In this document: positions 5,630-10,599 of the stretch, one piece after another
How the letters are laid out: each line of letters opens with the position of its first letter
Numbering within the stretch: the stretch's first letter is position 1
Source of the DNA: Planctomycetota bacterium
GTDB lineage: Bacteria > Planctomycetota > PLA2 > JAEUHO01
Assembly (NCBI GenBank): GCA_026647295.1
Contig: JAPKHB010000100.1
Coordinates: 1 to 10,599 of the forward strand
Length of the DNA: 10,599 bases
Direction: 5' to 3'
Notes under the pieces: generated by a model
The model's input: the letters and a program-made list of their open reading frames with translations, nothing else
The model's database searches: none
Told to the model about the DNA's origin: nothing
Translations under genes and position numbers: made by a program

Positions 5630-8242
5630 ATGGTGCGCGAGACCCCCGCCATGGCCCAATACGCCGAGGCCAAGCGCCGGTACCCCGACGCCCTGCTCTT
5701 CTTCCGCATGGGCGACTTCTACGAGATGTTCCACGAAGACGCCCGCGTGGCGTCCGAGGCGCTGGGCCTCACGCTCACCGCGCGCGACCGGGAGCGCAAG
5801 GTGCCGATGGCGGGCGTGCCGGTCAAGGCCGCCGACGGCTACGTCCAGCGCCTGCTGGCCAAGGGCCACAAGGTCGCCATCTGCGAGCAACTGGGCGACC
5901 CCGCCGCGGCCAAGGGCGTGCTGGACCGCGAGGTGGTGCGCGTGCTCACGCCCGGCACGCTGACGGAGGAGGAGGCCCTCGACCCGCGCCGGAGCAACTA
6001 CCTGCTCGCGCTCGCGCCCCCCAAGGGCCGCGGCCGGGCGGGGCTCGCCTGGGTGGACCTGTCCACCGGGCGCTTCCTGGTGGCGGAGGTGGCGCCGGAG
6101 GACGTGCCCGACGAGGTCGCCCGGATCCAGCCCGCCGAGGTCCTGGTGCCGGAGGGCGCGGCCGCGGCGGCGCGGGCGCTGCTCGGGGGGGCGGCCGCGG
6201 CGGTCACTCCGGTGCCCGACTGGGGCTTCGAGCCCGAGGGCGCCGGGCGCGCGCTCAAGGAGCACTTCGGCCTGGCGAGCCTCAAGGCCTTCGGCCTGGA
6301 TCGTCTCGCCCAGGCGCGCGGGGCCGCCGGCGCGGCGCTGGAGTACCTGCGCGAAACGCAGCGCACCTCGCTCGGCCACGTGACGCGCGTGGAGTGCGCC
6401 GACCCGGCGGGCACGCTGTGCGTGGACCGCACGACCCGCCGGCGGCTCGACCTGGTCCAGCGCGCCGACGGGTCGGTGGAAGGCACGCTGGTCGGGGTGC
6501 TCGACCGAACGCGCACGGCCATGGGCGGCCGGCTGCTGCGCGAGTGGATCCTCTCGCCCCTGGCCGACCGGGCCGCCATCGAGGCGCGCCTGGACGGCGT
6601 GGAGGAGTTCGTCAAGGACGCGTTCCTCCGGCGCGACCTGCGCGAGGCCCTGCGCGTCGTGAAGGACGTCGAGCGCATCGTGGGCAAGGTCGCCACGCAG
6701 CGCGCCAACGCCCGCGACGTGCAGGCGCTCGGGCGCAGCCTGGAGGCGCTGCCGGCGCTGCGCGACCTCCTGACCTCCACCTACAGCCGCGCCCTGGGGG
6801 GGTTGCGCGCGCGCCTGGACGAGCCGCTCGCCGCGCAGGAGGCGCTGGCCGCGCGCCTGGCGCGCGCGATCGCCGACGACCCTCCGCTCGCCACCACCGA
6901 GGGGGGGATGATCCGCGCCGGCTTCGACACCGAGCTCGACGAGCTTCGGTCGATGAGCAAGGACGCCAAGGCGTGGATCGCGCGCTACCAGGCCGCGGAG
7001 ATCGACCGCACCGGCATCGCGAGCCTCAAGGTCGGCTACAACCGCGTGTTCGGCTACTACATCGAGGTCACGCACGCGCACAGGGACAAGATCCCGCCCG
7101 ACTACCAGCGCAAGCAGACGCTGACGACCGCCGAGCGCTACGTCACGCCGCCGCTCGAGGAGTACGAGAAGAAGGTCCTGCGCGCCGACGAGTTGGCGCG
7201 GGAGCGCGAGCGCCGCCTCTTCCAGGGGCTGCGCGAGGAGGTGGCCGCCCAGACCCGCGGCCTGCAGGCCTCGGCCGCGGCGCTCGCCGAGCTCGACGTG
7301 TTCGCCGCGCTGGCCGAGGTGGCGGCCGCGCGCGGCTACGTGCGGCCGGAGATCCTGGACGACCGCACGCTGGAGCTGCGCGACGGGCGCCACCCCGTGG
7401 TGGAGGCTGCGCTGGCGGGCCCGGAGCGCTTCGTGCCCAACGACACGGACCTGGACGCCGAGCGCCGGGTGGCGCTGATCACCGGGCCCAACATGGCGGG
7501 CAAGAGCACCTACATCCGCCAGACGGCGCTGCTCGTGCTGATGGCCCAGATGGGCTCGTTCGTGCCGGCGTCCAAGGCGCGGGTCGGGCTGTGCGACCGG
7601 ATCTTCGCGCGGGTCGGCGCCGAGGACGACATCGCACGCGGCCAGTCCACCTTCATGGTGGAGATGAGCGAGGCCGCCTACATCCTCAACCACGCCACCG
7701 AACGCAGCCTGGTGATCCTGGACGAGGTCGGACGCGGCACGAGCACGTTCGACGGCATCGCCATCGCCTGGGCGCTGACCGAGTACCTCTCCGAGGTCGT
7801 GGGCGCGCGCACGCTCTTTGCCACCCACTACGCCGAGCTCACGGCGCTGGGCGCCGAATTGCCGGCGGTTCACAACCTCAACGTCGCGGTGCGCGAGTGG
7901 GGCGACGAGATCGTCTTCCTTCGGCGCATCCAGCCGGGCGCGAGCGACCGTTCCTACGGCATCCACGTGGCCCAGCTCGCCGGCGTGCCGGCCGCCGTGG
8001 TGGAACGCGCGCGCGCGGTGTTGGCCGGCCTGGAGGGGGAGCGGGCCCAGAGCGCCGAGCGCCTGTCCTTCGGCCGCGCCCCGGCGCCGGCGCCGCGGGA
8101 CACGCAACTGGGCCTCTTCGAGCCCGCCGGCCCCGACCCCCTGCGCGCGGAGCTCGAGGCCGTCCAGGTGGAGCGCCTCACGCCGCTCGAGGCGCTCAAC
8201 AAGTTGGCGGAACTGGTCCTCCGGGCCCGCGGCGCGTCGTAG
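5630..8242 (+). CDS. mutS: DNA mismatch repair protein MutS
   Basis: Recognises mispaired bases and small loops and, with MutL, starts mismatch repair. At 870 residues it matches the usual MutS1 length. The N-terminal mismatch-binding domain has the Phe-x-Glu wedge, F30-Y31-E32 in FRMGDFYEMF, which stacks on the mispair. Connector, core and clamp domains follow, including KVGYNRVFGYYIEVTHAH and the ERYVTPPLEEYEKKVL stretch. The ATPase has Walker A GPNMAGKST (619-627, Lys625), Walker B VILDEVGRGTSTFDG (Asp698-Glu699) and the signature His733 in THYAEL. Near the C-terminus QLGLF (826-830) fits the sliding-clamp binding pentapeptide, and the protein ends with PLEALNKLAELVLRAR, the conserved terminal helix. 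The Phe wedge and clamp motif separate it from MutS2 and other paralogues. No mutL lies in the window. The stop is 29 bases from the converging lipoprotein gene. Confidence 0.98.
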   Translation: MVRETPAMAQYAEAKRRYPDALLFFRMGDFYEMFHEDARVASEALGLTLTARDRERKVPMAGVPVKAADGYVQRLLAKGHKVAICEQLGDPAAAKGVLDREVVRVLTPGTLTEEEALDPRRSNYLLALAPPKGRGRAGLAWVDLSTGRFLVAEVAPEDVPDEVARIQPAEVLVPEGAAAAARALLGGAAAAVTPVPDWGFEPEGAGRALKEHFGLASLKAFGLDRLAQARGAAGAALEYLRETQRTSLGHVTRVECADPAGTLCVDRTTRRRLDLVQRADGSVEGTLVGVLDRTRTAMGGRLLREWILSPLADRAAIEARLDGVEEFVKDAFLRRDLREALRVVKDVERIVGKVATQRANARDVQALGRSLEALPALRDLLTSTYSRALGGLRARLDEPLAAQEALAARLARAIADDPPLATTEGGMIRAGFDTELDELRSMSKDAKAWIARYQAAEIDRTGIASLKVGYNRVFGYYIEVTHAHRDKIPPDYQRKQTLTTAERYVTPPLEEYEKKVLRADELARERERRLFQGLREEVAAQTRGLQASAAALAELDVFAALAEVAAARGYVRPEILDDRTLELRDGRHPVVEAALAGPERFVPNDTDLDAERRVALITGPNMAGKSTYIRQTALLVLMAQMGSFVPASKARVGLCDRIFARVGAEDDIARGQSTFMVEMSEAAYILNHATERSLVILDEVGRGTSTFDGIAIAWALTEYLSEVVGARTLFATHYAELTALGAELPAVHNLNVAVREWGDEIVFLRRIQPGASDRSYGIHVAQLAGVPAAVVERARAVLAGLEGERAQSAERLSFGRAPAPAPRDTQLGLFEPAGPDPLRAELEAVQVERLTPLEALNKLAELVLRARGAS

Positions 8243-8254
8243 CCCCGGCGGGTG

Positions 8255-8264
8255 GCCCGCGGGC
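8255..8264. terminator. Palindrome between the converging mutS and lipoprotein genes
   Basis: GCCCGCGGGC is a perfect 10-base palindrome in the 29-base gap between two convergent stops. Its place fits a shared terminator, but there is no loop and no T-run on either side, and such palindromes are frequent at this base composition. Confidence 0.2.
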
Positions 8265-8271
8265 GGGTGGG

Positions 8272-9267
8272 CTATCGGGCGGGCCCGCCGGCGGGCGGTT
8301 CGGAAGGCGGTTCGGCGGGCTTCCCGTCCGGCGCCGCACCAGGCTTCTCGCCCGGCTTCTCGGCGGGTTTCCCGGCGGGCTTCCCGGCGGGACCTCCCGC
8401 CCCGGGGGTTTCCCCGGGCTTTGGACCCGGCGCCCCGGGCTCGCCCTCGGCCGGCTCGGCCTCCTCGGGCTTGGCCTCGGTGCCGGGCGGCGGGCGGGTG
8501 ACGCGCTGCCACAGGTCCTGGCGGCGGGGCGCGTGGCGGAAGGGCTCGAGCGTGAGGCCCTCGGCGGCTTCGAACTCCACCTCCATCGCCAGGGGTTCAG
8601 TGCCCACCAGGCGGTCGAAGTCGACGCGCCAGCGCACGCTGCGACCGTCCGCGCCGCGTTCGCCGTTGGTCTTGAGGATGGGCGTGGGCAGCGTGAGGGA
8701 GCGCTCGACGACGAAGCCCCCGAGCTGCGGCTGCAACATCCCGAGCATCTGCCGGAGGTCCGCCTGGGTGAGGTCCGGGGGGAGCATGCCGGTGAGCGGG
8801 GCCAGGTCGTCGAAGACGAGCCGCCAACCGCCCTTGGGGCACTCGTCGCTCTTCTCGATGCGCTCCAGGGTGACCGAGGCGGCGTAGAAGGCCTGGCCCC
8901 GCGCGGCCGCCGCCAGGGTGGTGAAGCGGGCTTCGACGGTGGTCGTGCGCCGCCCCTCGGCCTCGGACTGTTCGGCGCTCGTGACCTCGTAGCCCTCGGT
9001 GGCCGCGGCGGCGGCGCGGAACCAGGCCGGGTGCAGGGGGTCGCCCGTGACCTCGGGCCTGGGCTGCGAGGCCAGGCTGGGGTCGCTCATCTGCGCGAAG
9101 GCAAAGGCCTGCTCGACCAGTTCGTCGGTGCGGGCGCGGTCCACCACGAAGCGGGAGGTGAGGGTCCCGCTGCCGTCGGCGCGCAGCGCGATGCGGTCCT
9201 GGCTCTCCAGGCAGCCGCAGAGCAGGAGACCGGGAAGCAGGGCCAGGAGCCGGCGGGCGGGACGCAT
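8272..9267 (-). CDS. Predicted lipoprotein with Pro/Lys/Gly-rich C-terminal tail
   Basis: A 331-residue exported protein of unrecognised family. It starts MRPARRLLALLPGLLLCGC: a positive end, a hydrophobic core and a lipobox-like LCGC, so Cys19 is the likely lipidation site and the protein is probably membrane-anchored on the outer face. GGAGG seven bases before the ATG at 9267 supports this start. Residues 20-260 look like an ordered alpha/beta domain, beginning DRIALRADGSGTLTSRFVVD; the strand with Asp-Gly-Ser-Gly resembles the opening of LppM/DUF3153-type lipoproteins, but only loosely. It also has QMLGMLQPQLGGFVVERSLTLPTP. The last 70 residues are low-complexity, with Lys-Pro repeats such as PAGKPAGKPAEKPGEKPG, likely an unstructured, possibly wall-binding, tail. 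It lies downstream of trmB on the same strand, 110 bases apart with a palindromic repeat between, so shared transcription is possible but not evident. Confidence 0.85.
   Translation of the reverse strand: MRPARRLLALLPGLLLCGCLESQDRIALRADGSGTLTSRFVVDRARTDELVEQAFAFAQMSDPSLASQPRPEVTGDPLHPAWFRAAAAATEGYEVTSAEQSEAEGRRTTTVEARFTTLAAAARGQAFYAASVTLERIEKSDECPKGGWRLVFDDLAPLTGMLPPDLTQADLRQMLGMLQPQLGGFVVERSLTLPTPILKTNGERGADGRSVRWRVDFDRLVGTEPLAMEVEFEAAEGLTLEPFRHAPRRQDLWQRVTRPPPGTEAKPEEAEPAEGEPGAPGPKPGETPGAGGPAGKPAGKPAEKPGEKPGAAPDGKPAEPPSEPPAGGPAR
8344..8391. repeat. Four tandem 12-base units coding the lipoprotein tail
   Basis: Units at 8344-8355, 8356-8367, 8368-8379 and 8380-8391 are variants of CTTCCCGGCGGG. 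The last two differ at one base; the first two carry TCTCG changes. On the minus strand each unit encodes four residues of the type P-(A/G)-(G/E)-K. In-frame unit gain or loss would change tail length without breaking the gene. Confidence 0.85.
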
Positions 9268-9344
9268 GAGGGACCTCCGCGAGGGGGAACGCGACAGCAT
9301 ACCCGCACCGCTGCCTTGGAAGCCGTGCGCGGGGTCCGTGGGCG

Positions 9345-9385
9345 TCGAATGATGCACCGGAGCCTGGCTCCGTACGGTCATTCGA
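9345..9385 (-). repeat. REP-like palindromic element, copy 1, overlapping the end of trmB
   Basis: A 41-base near-symmetric palindrome: outer arms TCGAATGA (9345-9352) and TCATTCGA (9378-9385), a mismatched internal loop of five bases on each side, and inner arms CGGAGCC and GGCTCCG around a single T (9365). The complement of the trmB stop codon (9378-9380) lies in the outer arm. Bases 9345-9381 match the reverse complement of 10022-10058 at 36 of 37 positions. There is no T-run on the minus-strand side, so an ordinary terminator is unlikely, although the fold could protect the trmB mRNA 3' end. Confidence 0.85.
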
Positions 9386-10007
9386 GCGGGCGGCGGAACT
9401 CGAGGCGCAGGATGCGCCGGCCCATCTCGCGCCAGCGCTGCTCGAAGACGGTGAGGTGCGCCCCCGGGGTTCGCTCCGCGTAGCCCGGCGGGGGGATGCG
9501 CGACACCAGGCCCGCCCCGGCCAGGGCCTCGGCCATCTCGAGCGCGTAGGGCTCGGAGTCCGTGACCAGGTGCGCGGCGCCGCCGGGGACGAGGCTCTCC
9601 GCCAGGGTGCGCGCGAACTCCGGCGTGACGAGGCGGTAGCGGGCGTGGTGCGCCTTGGGCCAGGGGTCGGGAAAGTAGATGTGGTAGGCCTCCACCCGCG
9701 CCGGCGAGAGGAACGGCCCGATCAGGTCGGCCGCCGGCCGCCAGATCAGGCGCAGGTTGCCCGGCTCCCCGTACATGCGCCGCACCCGGCGCACCAGCCG
9801 CTGCACGCGCTTGTGGCTGTACTCGATGCCCAGCCAGTTTCGCTCGGGGTGGGCCAGCGCCTGCTGCACGAGCAGGTCGTCGTCCCCCGGGCCGATCTCC
9901 ACCTCGAGCGGCAGGCCGGGGTCGGCGAAGAGGGCCTCGACGCCGCCGCCCAGGACGAGCGACTCCCAGGTGACCTCGAGCGGCGCGAGCGGGGCGGGGG
10001 AAACCAC
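9378..10007 (-). CDS. trmB: tRNA (guanine-N7-)-methyltransferase
   Basis: Transfers a methyl group from S-adenosylmethionine to N7 of G46 in the tRNA variable loop. It has 209 residues, the usual bacterial size. Visible motifs are the SAM-binding loop EIGPGDDDLL (37-46), GIEYS (60-64) ending the second strand, the family signature FPDPWPK (112-118) followed by AHHARYRL where relatives usually have a more basic stretch, and TDSEPYALEM (149-158). ERTPGAHLTVFEQRWREMG near the end matches the conserved TxFE region. The start is a GTG at 10005-10007; a stop lies four codons upstream in frame and no nearby ATG exists, and the ribosome binding site is poor. Inverted copies of a palindromic repeat sit 14 bases before the start and across the stop. 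It is transcribed towards the lipoprotein gene. Confidence 0.95.
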   Translation of the reverse strand: MVSPAPLAPLEVTWESLVLGGGVEALFADPGLPLEVEIGPGDDDLLVQQALAHPERNWLGIEYSHKRVQRLVRRVRRMYGEPGNLRLIWRPAADLIGPFLSPARVEAYHIYFPDPWPKAHHARYRLVTPEFARTLAESLVPGGAAHLVTDSEPYALEMAEALAGAGLVSRIPPPGYAERTPGAHLTVFEQRWREMGRRILRLEFRRPLE

Positions 10008-10021
10008 GCGGCCTGTCTACC

Positions 10022-10058
10022 ATGACCGTACGGAGCCAGGCACCGGTGCATCATTCGA
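10022..10058 (+). repeat. REP-like palindromic element, copy 2, upstream of trmB
   Basis: Inverted relative to copy 1 and identical to it over 37 bases except at 10042 (A for T). It contains two self-complementary cores, CCGTACGG (10026-10033) and GCACCGGTGC (10040-10049), and the CGGAGCC-A-GGCACCG hairpin with one mismatch. The outer arm is only partly kept: ATGA (10022-10025) pairs with TCAT (10051-10054), while the bases before 10022 differ from copy 1. It begins 14 bases upstream of the trmB GTG, so it lies in the region where the trmB promoter would be expected. Confidence 0.85.
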
Positions 10059-10090
10059 GCGATCCGAGAGGGGGGCGCGTCCCCGAGGCT

Positions 10091-10102
10091 TGACCGTACG
10101 GA
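10091..10102 (+). repeat. Truncated third copy of the palindromic element next to the IS110 left end
   Basis: TGACCGTACGGA repeats exactly bases 10023-10034, the start of copy 2, 68 bases further on and in the same orientation. Similarity stops sharply at 10102/10103, where the IS-associated non-coding region begins. The simplest reading is that the IS inserted into a third copy and that its other part lies beyond the right edge of the window. Confidence 0.6.
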
Positions 10103-10106
10103 AGGT

Positions 10107-10187
10107 ATAGGGGGAGGTAGCCCCGATCCTGGTGGTTGTCAAAACCCAAGGATCCCGGCGGAAGCCGGAGAAGGAGCTACCCCCTAT
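10107..10187 (+). ncRNA. Foldable IS110 left end covering the transposase start codon
   Basis: The outer stem pairs 10107-10113 (ATAGGGG) with 10181-10187 (CCCCTAT), then, after a 3-base bulge, 10117-10121 (GTAGC) with 10176-10180 (GCTAC). It encloses two hairpins. One pairs 10125-10130 (GATCCT) with 10149-10154 (AGGATC) and has an inner GGTT/AACC helix. The other is CCGGC-GGAA-GCCGG (10155-10168). The closing stem includes two bases of the transposase ATG. It could be a translation-blocking leader that silences read-through expression, or part of the bridge (seek) RNA that IS110-type recombinases carry in a non-coding end. Confidence 0.4.
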
Positions 10188-10599
10188 GGTCAAGTATCAC
10201 GGCGGCATCGACCTGCACAAGACCGTGGCCCAGGTGTGCATCCTGGACGCGCGGGGCGAGACGCTCCAGGAGCGCCGCTTCCCGCTGCCCGACCGGGAGG
10301 CGGGAGCGGCCCTGGTGCGGTACCTGAACGAGTTCGCCCCGGAGGGCCGGTTCGCGGTGGAAGCCCTGGGCTGCAACCGGTGGCTGGTCAACGCCTGCCG
10401 GGCGCAGGGCCACGCCATCGTGGTGGTGCACGCGGCGGCCTTGGGCCTGAAGGCCATGATGCGCAAGACCGACCGGCGCGACGCCCACGAGATCGCCCGG
10501 CGCCTGTACCTGGGGGATCTGGACCGCCACGCGCGCAGCTACTACCCCCCGGACACGGAGTTCGGGTGGCGCAAGCTCCTGCGCGTCCGGCAACGCCAG
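10186..10599 (+). CDS. IS110-family transposase, N-terminal part (partial at window end)
   Basis: DEDD (RuvC-like) recombinase that excises and inserts its element through circular intermediates, guided in this family by a structured RNA from a non-coding end. The open frame runs 138 codons to the window edge. The RuvC-like catalytic domain is complete for its four acids: Asp9 in GIDLHK, Glu59 in FAVEALG, and Asp96 and Asp99 in KTDRRDAHEIARRL, with the usual two-residue gap between the last pair. The downstream transposase_20 domain with its catalytic serine lies outside the window. AAGGAG (10171-10176) nine bases before the ATG supports the start; the ATG itself is partly inside a predicted stem. 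Nothing seen so far breaks the frame, so the gene may be intact. Confidence 0.93.
   Translation, partial: MVKYHGGIDLHKTVAQVCILDARGETLQERRFPLPDREAGAALVRYLNEFAPEGRFAVEALGCNRWLVNACRAQGHAIVVVHAAALGLKAMMRKTDRRDAHEIARRLYLGDLDRHARSYYPPDTEFGWRKLLRVRQRQ

Larger units (their letters stand above)
10103..10599 (+). mobile_element. Left part of an IS110-family insertion sequence (cut by window end)
   Basis: The element comprises a non-coding left end of about 83 bases and the first part of a DEDD transposase gene. The left boundary at 10103 is inferred from the broken palindromic repeat; IS110 elements often lack terminal inverted repeats and target duplications, so none is expected. The IS110 and IS1111 subgroups cannot be told apart without the right end. 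TATAGG at 10106-10111 could be the -10 half of a circle-junction promoter as known for this family, but this is speculative. Confidence 0.65.

Noticed and set aside
4365..5963. A 532-codon plus-strand frame overlapping the M23-like gene and mutS
   Set aside because: It is Arg/Gly/Pro/Ala-rich throughout and crosses two well-supported genes in another frame.
8341..8391. CRISPR-like array
   Set aside because: The 12-base units are contiguous with no spacers and are in frame within the lipoprotein gene.
5468..8512. A 1014-codon open frame on the minus strand opposite mutS
   Set aside because: It mirrors mutS codon by codon, is rich in Arg/Gly/Ala/His/Val as expected for the complement of a high-GC gene, shows no domain, and mutS on the other strand is unmistakable.
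9345..9385. Copy 1 of the palindrome as an intrinsic terminator of trmB
   Set aside because: The stem is well formed but no T-run follows on the minus strand, and the same sequence also occurs upstream of trmB, which fits a repeat element better.
6394..9483. A 1029-codon plus-strand frame across mutS and the lipoprotein gene
   Set aside because: It overlaps the MutS motifs in a different frame and antisense to a convincing lipoprotein; the composition is that of a shadow frame.
10090..10111. TTGACC and TATAGG as a promoter for the transposase
   Set aside because: The two boxes are only 10 bases apart, too close for a sigma70-type promoter, and TTGACC belongs to the broken palindrome copy.

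Overview
The window is very GC-rich DNA (roughly three quarters G+C by eye), densely coding, from a bacterium with ordinary chromosomal housekeeping genes. No single gene fixes the lineage. The codon bias, the lipoprotein with a Pro/Lys/Gly tail and the small conserved-looking orphan would fit a high-GC environmental group such as Planctomycetota, but that is a weak inference. The DNA is cut at both ends: polA has lost its 5' part and the IS110-family transposase its 3' part.

Layout, left to right. Bases 1 to about 180 are a patchwork of two foreign-looking gene scraps: a histidine-kinase H-box on the plus strand, then a glycosyltransferase family 2 piece on the minus strand. They run into the 3' three-fifths or so of polA (171-1694, plus). 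A small minus-strand protein of unknown function (1723-1986) converges on polA. Then come a two-gene plus-strand fatty-acid unit, 3-hydroxyacyl-CoA dehydrogenase (2224-3078) and enoyl-CoA hydratase (from 3104, 25 bases later), a secreted M23-like (LytM) protein with altered metal-binding residues (4165-5481), and mutS (5630-8242). On the minus strand, converging on mutS, are trmB (10007-9378) and a lipoprotein (9267-8272). The right edge holds the left end and first 138 codons of an IS110-family DEDD transposase (from 10186).

Two themes connect the genes. PolA and MutS are DNA replication and repair enzymes. The dehydrogenase and hydratase catalyse consecutive steps of beta-oxidation or its reverse, and are probably co-transcribed. 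No thiolase or acyl-CoA dehydrogenase is in view.

The most unusual part is the right-hand 1.3 kb. trmB is bracketed by two inverted copies of a palindromic element of about 40 bases (9345-9385 and 10022-10058, 36 of 37 bases identical in the shared core). A third copy, cut after its first 12 bases (10091-10102), directly abuts what looks like the left end of the IS110 element. This resembles IS110-family insertion into REP-like palindromes. The non-coding IS left end (about 10103-10185) can fold into a closed multi-branch structure that hides the transposase start codon.
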